64,000 nt of DNA from Pardosa pseudoannulata (taxonomy: Eukaryota > Arthropoda > Arachnida > Araneae > Lycosidae): the NCBI GenBank assembly GCA_032207245.1, contig CM063504.1:82502344-82566343 (forward strand), in the 5' to 3' direction. Under the pieces are notes generated by a model. That model did no database searches, was not told the origin of the DNA, and saw only the letters and a list, made by a program, of their open reading frames with translations. The first letter of the stretch is position 1; the number at the start of each line of letters is the position of its first letter. Below, one piece after another: positions 14,381 through 25,889 of the stretch. The translations under genes were made by a program, and so were the position numbers.

Positions 14381-14391
14381 GTATGTATATA
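14314..14391. repeat. (TA)n followed by (TATG)n
   Basis: Dinucleotide TA with a single AGA interruption, grading into about five TATG/GTAT tetramers. Confidence 0.95.
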
Positions 14392-14399
14392 GTATAGTT

Positions 14400-15015
14400 T
14401 ATTAGTTTGTAGGATATTAAGGGGAACCATGACTGACTCCATTTTACTTTTATAAACACAGTGTCCCTCTCTCCCAAGTTTAACTGTGTAACTTGTTGAT
14501 ATTATTTTGGAACCCAAATAACTTTACCAAATATAGAGCTTCGTTTTAGTTTTGGTTAGCTTCTTAAATCTTTTTACGCTATCTTTAACCTTTTTCGCTT
14601 ACTTTAACGTTATTAACGGCTAGCATAATACTATCTTCTTCTAGGAATTTGTTTTAATTTATTTTAAACACTGAGCATTTTTAAAGAATGGCTCGTGATT
14701 ATTTTCTCTTTTTCTCTCTTTTTTTTCATTTTTACTGTTGCGGAGTGAACTGTTTCGTGCTAAATATCTCAAAGCCTAATCCGTAGGGAAAGCTGTTTAC
14801 CCCCAATGTTTTTTAAAGGGGGGGTCTTCGATCCGGAACTGACGTGGAAACCGAAAAAAAACTATTATTTTGGTCTGAATCAAAACCGGACTTGAACTGA
14901 AAAGAAAGTTTATTTCGGTTCGATACTCTTCACTCATTTTCTTACTGTAACCAACCTATCAATATTTTCTAATTTAACGTCAACAATATAATTATCATAC
15001 ATTACGGCTATATTG
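14400..15015. other. Intergenic stretch; short piece of the 200-bp repeat
   Basis: 14428-14456 matches the GACTCCATTTTACTTTATAAAC block of the tandem repeat at 17195-17780. The segments 14840-14930 and 17070-17160 are both rich in AACCGAAA/GAACTGAA words, suggesting related low-complexity DNA. No gene is visible. Confidence 0.45.
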
Positions 15016-15230
15016 TGATGAACAATGGCCGAACGGTTTGGGTGCTAATTTTCAGTACTTTATTTCACGGGTTTGAATCCCACTGTGACACGGATGGTCG
15101 TGGCTGTTTGTAATCAGCTTTATGTAGTAGGTTCCAGTCTCGTTATCTCACGTGTTGCAAAAAAGTAGACCGTAGCGCTCCAAAAAAACCGAATTACATG
15201 TCCACTGCTTCTCGATTTCCTGTTTTTATA
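15016..15230 (+). repeat. tRNA-derived SINE-like copy (family 2)
   Basis: It starts with an A-box-like TGGCCGAACGGTTTGG near 15027 and has a clear B-box GGGTTTGAATCCC at 15070-15082. The spacing is tRNA-like and the head resembles a class II (Leu/Ser-type) tRNA. Downstream, a GTAGGTTCCAGTC block and a GCGCTCCAA block recur at 19219-19283. A related head is at 54305. No poly-A tail or target duplication was identified. Confidence 0.6.
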
Positions 15231-15466
15231 TTCACTAGTACTTTTCTGTTTCAATTTGCATAAACAACTTGTAGAAGTCGGATTTAATTTAGTTAAATAT
15301 TTAGTTGTCGAATAAGATTTTAACAATGGATATCAATGCCAATGTTCTCCGTTCTCCGCTTCCAGTTAATACGTACTGGTAAATTGTATTAATTCACATA
15401 GTATACCAATTAAAAAAGAATAAAATCTTCCAAATTTTGGTACAAATACTTTTTTTTGTTGTTGTC

Positions 15467-15524
15467 TTATACCACTGGGCCAAACTAAGCCCGATTGAAC
15501 CGGAGGCTTCTCGTATTAAGACAA
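15467..15524 (-). repeat. SINE family 1, 3' part (severed by an insertion)
   Basis: This matches the 3' segment of the copy at 19321-19380, including the CCCGATTGAACCGGAGGCT block (plus-strand reading). The match stops at the 9-bp TTAAGACAA (15516-15524). The rest of the SINE resumes at 16700 after the GC-rich insertion. Confidence 0.8.
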
Positions 15525-16699
15525 TCAAGCGCAAACCGGGCCCATATAGCCGTGAGGCCCTCCAGGCTTATCCCGGCTGTGGTGGGCAGATCGCAAGTAT
15601 GGGGCCAACCCACCCCGCACTGAACCCTTCGAAGTGAACGGCACGCGCCCGTAGCGCCGCAGTCGCCACGTGCGGGTGAATGCAGCAGAGGTGCGCTGCT
15701 GAGGAGAGGTAATTTGGAATACTACTGGATGCTTAACGGACCTCCTGAGGCCGGAATTAGTGGAGATGGAGCGAACCACGTGAACTAATGGGGAGAGTAC
15801 GAAACCAAAGATGAGAATTATGCTCGTTGCACCAAACAGGACGGGAAATCAAGGTGGCCGAAAAGGAGAGACAGGAAATTTAGAGAGGCGGCACTCGCAA
15901 TCCTGGGCCTCGGGACCATCACTCAGGGGGTCATTGTGACGGAACATTTTGGCCCACCCTGCGGAACCCCTGTGACTCGGCGTGCTCGAAAAAAGGGAAC
16001 TCTGGGGCCTTGCATACCCCCAGGAACCCCCCCAAAAAAGAGGTCCTCAGTAGGAGTGGGTCCTGCTGAGTAGCTGCGGTGTCAGCCCTGAGGGTCCGAC
16101 CTCGACTCATGCGAACAAAAAAAAGGGGGGAGCTGAAAAATGAGCGGTGGTCCCCTCGGGAGGTTGGATCCCCTTGAGTTCACTCCGCCGGCTTGGCCTT
16201 GAGTTTTTGGCTGCGACTTATGTTAATCACCTTGCCGAATTGCTCATCATAGCAGACCTAACCCTACCATACCCTTCCTCGGCATGGATCTTTGGTTTCC
16301 CATGTGGGAGACTCATTATCCGGCTCTGATTTTGGGGAATCCTAGCGGCCGAAACTTGGACATCCTGGTTGTCCGAGGGAATTTTGAAGCTCAAACTAAG
16401 GCGACTACAACGCAAGATCGGTGCGAGCCTGAAGGACGCGAACCTAAGGAGAAGCGTTGCTGTAAAGGAAAGCGTTAGTAAAGAAGATTAGGAGATGACT
16501 TACCCCACTGAGGACACTGCGTCTGGAAAAAAAGGGAGAGGATTAGTCGCCTAGTGTGTGCTGGTGTGTGTCACCCCCTGTCGAGGAATTTTAATATTAA
16601 GTAGAAAAAATCAAAACTATTTAGCTCAGAAATTTTGGGAAAGATGCGCTGGGCCTAAAGGTTGAACAGGGGGGGGGCTGGCTAGGACCGTGACTCGTT
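15525..16699. mobile_element. GC-rich 1,175-bp insertion inside a SINE, 9-bp target duplication
   Basis: The insertion is flanked by direct repeats of TTAAGACAA (15516-15524 and 16700-16708), and paralogous SINE copies at 19.3 and 21.4 kb lack it. It is strikingly GC-rich for this window, with homopolymer G and C runs, for example 16026-16031 and 16670-16678. I see neither terminal inverted repeats nor a poly-A tail, and it has no open frame longer than 84 codons. A 9-bp duplication fits a Mutator-like DNA element or a non-LTR retro-insertion (truncated LINE, SINE or processed transcript). The ends do not decide between these. Short frames at 15525-15779 and 16147-16478 show no domain I recognise. 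Confidence 0.7.
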
Positions 16700-16995
16700 T
16701 TAAGACAAAGGAGTGCGCCTTTTACTAGTATCGAGAACCTCAAGGGTGAAAGTACTACTTATGCTGAAGTAGATCCTCGTAATTTTGAAGCAGGGACCAA
16801 GCAGAAGACCCACAGGCTTGGCCTGCCACCCCCAGATTTATTGATTGAGAACTTGGAGGACATTGTAACCACCAACAAATTTTACGAGCCCCGGTCACCT
16901 ATTAACGAACTCGGTGGATCTTAGGCTGTCTTGGGCTCCAAACCCGAAACTCTGCAGTTACACGAACGTTACCTCTGCCGACTAATCTACAGCGG
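16700..16995 (-). repeat. SINE family 1, 5' part with tRNA-like head
   Basis: The minus strand carries a tRNA-like head near 16995-16930, with a B-box-like GGGTTTGGAGC. The body is collinear with 19398-19665 and 21421-21660: the GTGACC/GTAACC block, a poly-C stretch near 16827-16833 and the CTCGTAATTTTGAAGCAGGG block. Together with 15467-15524 it makes a nearly complete copy. Confidence 0.8.
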
Positions 16996-17194
16996 ATCAC
17001 TTTTTTTGTTTATCAAAGAATTACATTTAGTACAGATAAGAATATACATAAAATAAAATTATTCATTCTGAACTGAATCAAAAACCGAAAACCGTTGTTT
17101 TTTGCGGAAGGAAAACCGGAAAGGAACAGATACATTCTTTATAATTGAATCGGAATGAACAAAATTACGGTTCAAAGCCCTGTATGAATACATT

Positions 17195-17780
17195 ATTCAC
17201 ACATTTAGAAACAGAAATAAGCGCGAGATCATTTCTAGAGAGCGTCCAAGTCCGAGCTATCCAACCCTTTGTCAGCTCAGTTTTGAGCGGGCGTTAGAGT
17301 TTAGTTGTCCAAGCTGGTAGAGTTGTGTAGGAGCTGGTGGATCCCCATGGAGTCGCAAAGTTCGGGAACCATATCACTACTCCATTTTATAAACCTTTAT
17401 TTATTAACACATATAGAAATAGAAATGCGTGCTAGAGCGTTGCTAGAGAGCGTCCGCGTCCGAGCGATCCAACTCTTTATTTGTTAGCTCAGTTTAGAGT
17501 TGAGTTGTCCGAGCTGGTAGAGTTGCGGGGGAGCTGGTGGCTCACCATGGAGTCTCAAAGTCTGGACACCACATCACTGACTCCATTTTACTTTATAAAC
17601 ATTTATTTATTTACACATATAAAAATAGAAATATGCTCTAGAGCGTTCGCATCCGAGAGATACAACCTTTTGTTTGTCAGCTCAGTTTAACGGACGCATT
17701 AGAGTTGAATTGCACGAACTGATATAGTTATGTGAAAGATGGTTACTCACCATGGAGTCTCAAAGTCTGGTCACCACAAT
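17195..17780. repeat. Three tandem units of about 200 bp
   Basis: The landmark CATGGAGTC recurs near 17346, 17546 and 17751. Each unit also contains GAGCTGGTAGAGTTG- and CCATTTTACTTTATAAAC-type blocks and an AGAGCGTCC block. A fragment of the same unit is at 14428. The two open frames of 60 and 69 codons are products of the duplication. The origin is unknown; part of an LTR is possible because TATAAA and AATAAA words occur in each unit. Confidence 0.85.
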
Positions 17781-19115
17781 ATATTTTAAAGATTTAGCAA
17801 GTTGGGAATTATTCTTATATAGACAAATCGCACATTAAATTGCAAATTGTATTTACCAAAATATCTCAAGTACAAATAAAGTAGTACATGTTTCTACATA
17901 TAGGATTAGCCGAAGTAGTAAGGAGATAAAAGGAGAAATTTTTTAATTTGTTCAACGAAGTTTAACATGTTAAAATACTCCTGGTGCTCTAGAAAGTTGT
18001 AATCAGATATAATACATATTTATTTTTAAAAATGAGTGGTACATTTAAATACTTAAGGCAATAAACTTCATAGCAATGAACTTAAAGACAATGTTAGTAA
18101 GAGATTGAATACAAACAGCTGTTTCTCATCTTCGGATGAGCTGCATTATGAGTGCATTGGAATTCAAGTGCTGTAAAAACAGTCTGAACCAAATTTAAAC
18201 TAATTCAGCGTCAATAATGAAACACATATTTAAAGTATGAGTCTTTTGGTACCCATTTTTGTAGTTTTGCTTTAATAGCGTTGTTTGATATGCAATACAT
18301 CAATAAAACAACTGTTAAGAGAATTCTTTTACTAACCAAGATTGTTTACTTATCAGATAAAATTCTTCTTCGTAAAAGTCAGAGTACATTTCCGCATTTA
18401 ATCTACCAAAACATTTAACTACACCCTCTCCACCAATTTTTAACTTCGAAATATAAATTAACCTTCAGACCCAAAAAATGTTCTCTTTACAATAACTCCT
18501 TCTTATGTATTCCCTCCCTGTACCATTTATTCTTTCGGATCGTAGTCTATATTTCCCAACAGAGTGAGTATGATGTTGCACGTACGTAACCAAAGTTTAA
18601 TTTCTATTAGAAAGCAGAAAACGTTTTTGTTTGTCTCTATAAATGAAAAATAATGTTGTTTTCTATAAGACTGGAAGGATCACTTACAGATTTACTCTAC
18701 TTCCAATTATTTCTTGGAAATTTCTCATCTGAATATTAAAATCTCAATACATTGTAGTTTAAATATTAATACAAGATATTTCTTGCTTTTTATTATGCAT
18801 CTTTTTATTATGTATAATATCGCAAAATAGAGTTATTTCGAGAAAGTTTAACAAACAATATAAAAAATACGTTTATAAAAATCCGGGAATTTAAAAATAT
18901 GCATTAACTTTTTTTATTATATAGCACTAAATTCTCAAATTTTTTTAAATGGTTTAAGAAATACTCTCATTTATTGTAATCATACTTGTGAATAATCGGT
19001 ATTATTTAGTGAACCATGTTGTAGCTTTTAACAGCTACGTTTTGCCCTTGTTTGTTTTTGCTTTAAAATGTATAAAGAAATTTTAAGTACTTTATTTAAT
19101 ATGTAATAGTTTAAA
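17781..19115. other. AT-rich intergenic stretch, nothing recognised
   Basis: No credible coding frame, RNA gene or terminal repeat was seen. Confidence 0.5.
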
Positions 19116-19117
19116 AC

Positions 19118-19312
19118 AAACTCTATGTGAATAGGTAGAGTTTTGTCTTTCAATACAGAAGAGGCAGTTGTGCGCATTCCACTGCAAGAAGGGACGATCA
19201 GAACCAACAAGATTCAACTTTAAACAGTAGATTCCAGTCTAGGTATCCTCCGTATATCAAAAACTTAACCTTAACGCTCCAAGCTAAACCAAGACATAAG
19301 CAATTTGTTGTT
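19118..19312 (+). repeat. Diverged copy of SINE family 2
   Basis: The downstream blocks GTAGATTCCAGTC (19228-19240) and CGCTCCAA (19275-19282) align in order with 15129-15187. The upstream GCATTCCACTGC near 19174 matches the post-B-box region. The A-box is degraded. It lies back to back with the family 1 copy that starts at 19321. Confidence 0.5.
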
Positions 19313-19320
19313 GCTGACTC

Positions 19321-19665
19321 ATGCAATTTGGTGAAACCAAGCACGATTGAGCCGGGGGCTACTCGTATTAAGGTAAAGTGGCCTTTCGTTTATAACGAGC
19401 ACCACAAGGGTGAAAGTACGGCTTATGCTTAAGTGGGTCCTCGTAATTTTGAAGCAGGGGTCAAGCAGAAGACCCATAAACTTGGTATGCCACCCCCCCC
19501 AGAGGTATTGATTGAGAACTTGTAGGGCATTGTGACCACGAACCTATTTTACATTCCCCAGTCACCTTTAACGAACACGGCTGATCTCAGGCCGTCTAGG
19601 GCTCCGAACCCGCAAACTCTCAGTTACCAGATCGTTACCTTTACCGACTGAGCTACCGAGTCTCT
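19321..19665 (-). repeat. SINE family 1, nearly full-length copy
   Basis: On the minus strand the head starts near 19665 with a perfect A-box TAGCTCAGTCGG and a B-box-like GGGTTCGGAGC about 35 bases later, so it is tRNA-derived. The body continues with the GTGTTCGTTAAAGGTGACTGG block and a poly-G run (poly-C on the plus strand near 19493-19500), and ends near 19321. This copy shows the uninterrupted structure of the family. Confidence 0.85.
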
Positions 19666-20200
19666 GTAAGCAATTTTACGAAGTGAATCACTTATAATTA
19701 TTTACTGTTCAGCTTGATACGAAGAAAGCAATTTATTTCACTCACTGTTTAAAGAATAAGGAAGAAATTTTCTGTCTTTCAAAAGGATACATTTCTACCT
19801 ATATTAACAAGCACGCTAAAACAGAAATTTCGTATCTCTAATTGGTATACCTTAGTTATTTGAGTAGTAAATATTTATAATTTTTCAAAGTTTGATACAT
19901 TTGAACATTGAAGCCATGATGCCAGTAGAGGGTTTTCTATTATTAAACTTCCCAACTTTAAAGTTCTCTATAGTCAAAACTATTATTCAAAAACTTATTT
20001 TGTGTAGGACAATATAAAGGTAGATGAGTACTGTTTAAGTGAATAAAAAATAGTTCAAAATTTCACCACCAGCTAGCATTTTTGATGAATTACAGAATTA
20101 CACATTTAGCCAAAATTTACTCTAGTTATTAAAATTATTACAACAATATATGTTCAACATGTCATCCATCATTTTCATCTACCCTTTTAATTAAATAGTA
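19666..20200. other. AT-rich intergenic stretch, nothing recognised
   Basis: No gene or repeat boundary was identified. Confidence 0.45.
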
Positions 20201-20204
20201 AGAT

Positions 20205-20590
20205 ATCATGTAAAGCATACAATTCCACGATGTAACTCCACTCCACATTAGCCATCCTTTTAAGAAAGTACTCAAAAATCATTTTTAAAGATGAACGTGC
20301 CATCAACCGCCAATTTCCTAATATGCGGCCACCTCAATCCCCAGACCACAAGCCAATCAATGCAACTTTTAACTTTGGGGGCATTTGAAGCATCGAGTCA
20401 GTCTTGATCAACCAAGAGTTATATTTGATCTGAAAGAATTTTACTACATGTTCTCAGCCTTTCTGCGGGCACACTGAGGTTAACTGTAAAACATTCTAAC
20501 TATAAAAGATTTTAAATGGTAACTGAAAATTATGGACTGTCTAGTCCATTTTGGACATGTCTTGTTGTAATATTTTATTAAACAACAGTA
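20205..20590 (+). pseudogene. Decayed mariner/Tc-like transposase, C-terminal fragment
   Basis: Joining reading frames by eye gives segments in the expected order. First comes HDVTPLHISHP (near 20228), corresponding to the second catalytic Asp region. Next is a NRQFPNMRPPQSPD block (near 20310-20350), corresponding to the 'WPPRSPDLxP' motif before the third acidic residue. Then come remnants like NILTIKDF and a final HFGHV (near 20550). This order is that of the widespread arthropod transposases ending in 'NGGHIEHVL'. Several stops and frameshifts interrupt it and no terminal repeats were located. It is a very old fossil. Confidence 0.55.
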
Positions 20591-21420
20591 AGTGCTAGCA
20601 AAATGTGTAATTCATCCAAAAACTCCCCCTAGAAGCAAAATTTTGAATCTATGGAACATAGTATTCAAAATTAAAGGAAAGATATTAAAGGAAAGATTTG
20701 GGCGATATAAGGTTAATTTAAGAATACAGATCAAATTATGACATCAAATTTGTACTTAAATAAATATAAATATTCTTGACCTAATGGGACTCACTCTTAT
20801 TTCCCAGTTTGTAACACTTACGAGTGAGAATGTCTAATAAATAAACATAATTCATGGAATTTTTAAAAATAAATCTTAATTTAAAAATTTTTATTTGGCT
20901 GATATTCTGTTTCTACTGCAATTTTAAGTTAGAAATTTTGTTTTTAATTACATTATTTGGCAGTTGGTTGGTTGATTGCTTTGGAAGCACGAAGGGCAAT
21001 TTTTTTTCTAACTGACTAACATGAAGTATAACTTGATATCGAAAGCAAGTTGTACGAAAATAAAATTTATCTAAACGCCTATAATTAGTATTTATGGTAA
21101 ATATTGAAATATGTTTTAAAGTTTTAAATTCAAGTTGATGAGACTTTTCAATTTGTTTTTATAATAACTAAGAAGTAACTCCCTGCTATGTATTGTACAG
21201 TACTGGAAATTTAAAATCAAACAAAACAAATTTTCGAAATAAAACTTTTAATTTTAATAAATATTATAAAATTGGGAACATACATTTATTCTTAATTTAA
21301 AATGTTTTTAGTTTGAAAATTTCCTGTTCAGTCTAGACTTGTGCAAGAGAATTTCACCAAAGAAAGGATTTTTCCTTGTGTAATATGGTACATTCTGATG
21401 CATATACATTTTTCTGAGAG
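20591..21420. other. AT-rich intergenic stretch, nothing recognised
   Basis: Only a doubled TTAAAGGAAAGAT near 20673-20697 stands out. Confidence 0.45.
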
Positions 21421-21761
21421 CTGAAGTAACTCAGCCGGCCAAGGCAATGATCTCGTAACTCAGAAATTGAGGGTTCGTAACCTGATCCGGCCTAAGTTCC
21501 GTCGTGTTCGTTAAAGGTGACTGGGGCACGTATAATATGTTTTTGGTCACAATGTCCTCCAAGTTCACAATCAATACCTGTGGGGGTGGCAGGCCAAGTC
21601 TATGGGTGTTCTGCTTCAAAATTATGAGGACCCACTTGAGTAAAGTCCTTCTTTCACCTTAACAACGGTACTGATTAAAACGAAAGACGCATCCCTTTGG
21701 CTTAATATGAGTAGCATATGGCTTGGCTTAATCGTGCTTAGTTTGTCTAAGTGGCATCAGG
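21421..21761 (+). repeat. SINE family 1, plus-strand copy
   Basis: The A-box-like TAACTCAGCCGG (21428-21439) and B-box-like GGGTTCGTAACC (21471-21482) give tRNA spacing. The body matches 19321-19665 on the opposite strand, including the TCGTGTTCGTTAAAGGTGACTGG block. The minus-strand 62-codon frame inside is incidental. Confidence 0.85.
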
Positions 21762-21931
21762 CAGAACAATAATACATCTTTTATTCTAATTATTGTTTCA
21801 TTTTTTAAAATTCATTCTTATTTAGGTTTGGGTATTTATGAGATCGACATCTAATAATACAAGAAAGAATTATTTAAATTTTGTCCGTAACAACAAAACT
21901 TTACTTAATAATATTTTCTTTGTTAAATATT

Positions 21932-22016
21932 GTGATGAGGCGATTTAGATCAGTAATATAATTAATTCATTCATACAAGAAGTAAAATGCTCGGGATCTA
22001 AATCTGACCTCATCAC
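21932..22016. other. Near-perfect inverted repeat (20/22-bp arms, 43-bp spacer)
   Basis: The left arm at 21932-21951 begins GTGATGAGG and ends TTTAGATC. The right arm at 21995-22016 is its reverse complement with a 2-bp indel. The spacer is AT-rich. It could form a cruciform or a transcribed hairpin, or be paired ends of a tiny inverted-repeat element; no target duplication is evident. Confidence 0.75.
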
Positions 22017-22062
22017 GTCTTTGTAAAAGACAGAGACCAATAAAATTATATTCTACGGATAT

Positions 22063-22535
22063 TGTTGTCTTGTACGGTGGTTTCGGGCGGGGTTTTGATC
22101 CCAGTCCCAGAATAGAATCCCGTCTCCGTACTTGACATTAAATAAGAATGTACCTTTGAGGAGTTATTTATGACCAATTAGAAGGGATAAGGTTTTCCAC
22201 GTTGGTGGTCTCAAGGCGGGGTTTAAGCAGACCAATTAGATTCTTACAACTATCCTGATTGGACGATAAAAAGGTAGAGGGGACAGGGATGAAATTAATA
22301 AAATAAGAAAAATCTAAATAAGATAATGTGTTCGATAGTCCAGACGAGGAGAGAAGTTCGACGGAACGTGTTCGAGAGTCCAGTCAAGGAGACAAGTCCG
22401 ACGGGAAGTGTTCCTGTATCAAATATTACGGCCGTACCCCAAACACTCAGAAGGAAGCCCCTGACCAGACCGACGGAACATCCATACATACCCAATCCTG
22501 ATCAGCCCTCAACCAGCAGTGTTCAGGGCACAACA
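22063..22535 (+). mobile_element. Candidate LTR, about 473 bp
   Basis: The segment is GC-richer than its flanks. Its boundaries are TGTTG (22063) and CAACA (22535), an inverted pentanucleotide typical of LTR ends. It contains a TATA-like GATAAAAAGG near 22264 and AATAAAAT near 22299. No 5-bp target duplication or second LTR is visible. A 71-codon plus-strand frame at 22326-22541 (proline- and threonine-rich C-terminus) runs to the right end. It includes two tandem copies of a 40-bp segment starting GTGTTCGA (22328 and 22368). I cannot exclude an exon. Confidence 0.35.
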
Positions 22536-22560
22536 TATTAACTCACAAAGGTACCCCCTT

Positions 22561-25300
22561 TTACATACATTTTGAAATTGATATTAGGTCCTCTCTCTTA
22601 TATTCACATAATTACTTAAGTGATGAAAATTATTGTCAGAACTAATTTAGAGTGGCACCTAATTTTGAAGGTGTTGATAAAGCATATTTTTTGAAAATAG
22701 AATCAGTTTGTGTGTACATAGATGTTTATATACCATTATAATAAATTTATTTTATTTATTTTAAGCTGGTTTCAGATGCTTTTAATTTAGCTTTTAGTTT
22801 ATTTTCATATCTTATGTCTGTAGTTTCTCAGAACCTGTGGTTAAATTTAGTACTAAAATACTTTTACACAACGCAATCAAAATAAATACCACTATACATT
22901 TGATCACAAGTTAATACTCAAATATAAACGAGGACTACACGACAAATATTATCTTTTCTTATTCATATTTTATACAACTTCTACATAATCACTCATTTTC
23001 AAATAACATATAAATTTCACCAGTTTTAAGCCTCTACTCTTTCGGACTCTTTAAAATTAGTAATTCATCTCCAGGGAATGTAAGCATTTATGAAACAAAA
23101 CGTACGCTCAAAAGCAAAATCGACATTTCCCAAGTGAGTTCTTTTTTTTCCCTTTTTTCCCCGTTCACTTAATACTTGAAGACCTAAATTACTTCAGTTC
23201 AAAGTATGAATTGTTTTCTTTATTGTCATTACCTAGAAAACGAGGAAAAATGATGAATAGCTCCAAAGAGACTTATGAATTTCTTTGGAAAAATCTAGAC
23301 AATAATTTCATTGAAGTAAACATGTCATCCTAAAATGAAATATGATAAATAAAAGAATCTAGATCGTTTTAAAAGTATTACTTCCGTTAAAATATAATCT
23401 TTTGCGTAATTTGTTTTTCTCTGTTAATCACATTATTACGGTTCCTTTTTTACAGGTTTTAAATATTTTGCTTTGTTACTATATATGGTGTTACAAAACA
23501 CGAGTCAGCTATTTTTAAGGGTATAAGTTTCAGAGTTTTTTTATTCATAAATATTACTTCAAGCAATAGTCACTACATAACTTGAAAAATGCATCAGTGA
23601 ACTGACAATTATTATCTCGAAAATTTAACAAATTCCAAATTTGTTTATACACTAAAAAGCATATATTATAAACCCAAAAGGTTTTTTTAGCATTGTGGAA
23701 AGCGGTAGTGTTCTTATACTTCCCAGAAGGCACTGAAAACTAATATTCTTAATGTTAGAATAGTATGAACAGAAAAAAACATGTTTTGTTACTCTACCTT
23801 CTTTAATTATTACTTAGGTATCATATATTCATAAAAAGTCCAAAGTTAACTAAACCGAAAATTTTTTGAGGTATTAAAATTCTCTTCCTAATTTTTTAAC
23901 AGTCCATTTATTTTAAGAAATATATAATCTAGTAAACATGCTGAAATGTTGTTCTCGTGTACTTTTTTGAACCATGTCTTTATTCAAATATATAAATTAA
24001 GTACCTTTTTAAACAATAGGCATTACATAATTTGCATAAATTCGTCAGTGAATTTTATATAGTTTTATACTTTATTATTAGTTTTAGTATGCTTTGTGAG
24101 TTTTATAGCTTATGAAAGTCACTATCACGAAAAGTTAATGAATTTCAATTTTGTATATACACAACGAAAGAATATAAAGATGTTAAAAGTCCGTATACGA
24201 AAACATTTCTTGACCATTCTGGAAACAATGGTGGTTTTCATATCTCCGGGAAACATTAGAGAATTATGTTCTTACAATTAGAGTATTATGAACAAAATAA
24301 AACTTATTTTGTTACTCTACCCCCTTTAAGGTCTACTTATGTATATTCTCGAAACCCTTCCTAAGGTTGTGGTAAGTAGAATAAAATGATAAAATAGCCC
24401 AAATGATACATCCAAATGCTAAAATAGCTTACCATGAACATTTAAAAAGTTGGCTTAAGCATTTTACTTCATTAATCTAGCAATTGTCAATGTTTTATAT
24501 TGTGGTAATAATGAAGAAAATATATAGTATTTCGAGACCAGCTATTAAGTTTCCGTGTTCAGCTAACATGACAATTGATTTCTGGAGTTTCATATAGTAA
24601 AAGAAAAAAGTGACCTATGGGTACAAAAAAGCGATTATTTCCTTTTTAACCACTACCCTTTCTTAAATAAGTGAAATCTGATGTTTAAACAAAATTCTTC
24701 ATAAATAAAAATATTACGACTTCTAACGATCTCTTTTTTAATGACATAATACTATATTTTTGACTATAGTGTCTATAAAGAATAATTATGTAGTCTGCAA
24801 AGTATTATAGTTGACAGTTACTACTTAAAAGCAAAGTATAATAATACATATTTCAATTTATCACTGTTTTATTCATTTTATACTTCTCTGTAACTTTCCC
24901 TAGCTAGCCAATATATTTTGTATGGTTTTTGACTGTGATTATTTTATCTTGAAAATGTTAAGTTTTCACAAAACACAGTACATAAATGGATCTTTTTCAT
25001 CTCCAGCTGCTTTATCTTTCTTTCAGATTGTAACCCCGATTCACTCGCATTAATTACATTTTCCAAACTCTTCTATCATGACTTTCAAATTATTTTACAT
25101 CGGATAGGAAAAAAAAATTTAGCATCAATGCACATACCACTATCAGGGTATTCCCACCAAAAAGAAAAAAGAGAAAATTTAATAAATTAGATCTCCGTTT
25201 TTAGAAAATTAGAGACTAAAAAAAATACTAAATCACATCTCCAAAACTACCAGTGAAAAAATCCCGAACAGTGCTTGCGTTCAAATATTGAAACTCTGCT
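22561..25300. other. AT-rich intergenic region with one diverged duplication
   Basis: No genes were seen. The one structure is a diverged direct duplication, listed separately. The block 22870-22960 resembles 48519-48600 (TTGATCACAGGTAAATA-type core), suggesting an old dispersed repeat. Confidence 0.45.
23560..24345. repeat. Diverged tandem duplication, unit about 450-500 bp
   Basis: Blocks in 23560-23850 recur in order in 24005-24345: the CACTACATAACTTG / CATTACATAATTTG block, the CATCAGTGAA / CGTCAGTGAA block, and the TGAACA...TTTTGTTACTCTACC block ending near 23800 and 24322. Many indels separate them, so the duplication is old. The 61-codon frame at 24096-24281 has no visible motif. Confidence 0.6.
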
Positions 25301-25339
25301 GATTCATTCAATACCAAATAGCATTAATCTTCCGGTCGT

Positions 25340-25640
25340 AGAGGGAAAAAAAATAGGTTGCAAGCCATTTCCCTCTTGCCCTATGAGTGATTAAACGCCA
25401 TCTCTCGCTCCATTTTCCCATCTTAATGCAAACCGTGTGTGTCTGTGGGGTATTATCCTCTGGTCTGCAGGGAAATATAGGGGGTGGAACAACACCCCGC
25501 ATACGGAATGGGATGCAAATACAAGAAAAGGAAAACGAATTAAGGGTTGAAGTAGCCTCCGTTACATAAGGAATGTAGTATTTCATTTGGCGAGTTCAAA
25601 GAGCGCATTCTGGCGCCGCGTAAAGACATGTAAATGAATG
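25340..25640. promoter_or_regulatory. GC-richer unique island with octamer motif; possible conserved regulatory element
   Basis: This stretch has balanced composition and no match elsewhere in the window. It contains a perfect POU/octamer site ATGCAAAT (25513-25520), a TGTGTGTCTGTGGGG block near 25436, a pyrimidine/purine-balanced segment and a GGCGCCGCG near 25612. The opposed open frames of 92 and 60 codons at 25308-25586 show no family I recognise. An enhancer, a promoter or a piece of exon are all possible. Confidence 0.3.
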
Positions 25641-25889
25641 ATTAAGAAAAAGAGAGCGCGTATGCGTGAAATGGTTAAAGAAACGTAATAAAATAAAACG
25701 TAAGAATTGAATTTTTCAGTAATAAAAGGATCGAGAATGGTTTATAATGGTGATATTTATGCTGAAAGGAGGAAGTTCAAAAGAATCTGTTTCGAGCGGT
25801 AGCAAGGTTTAGCTAATTGGTTGTACTCCGTTTCGAGATTGTGAAATTTATTCTTCCTGTCCGGAACCTAGATAAACAGGTTTCACATT

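Noticed and set aside
16147..16478. Open frames in the GC-rich insertion as a possible gene
   Set aside because: Frames of 60-64 codons in two registers with no recognisable domain; GC-rich DNA gives few stops by chance.
22326..22541. A 71-codon frame with Pro/Thr-rich C-terminus as a host exon
   Set aside because: It overlaps a 40-bp tandem duplication and LTR-like ends, with no splice signals or family resemblance that I can support.
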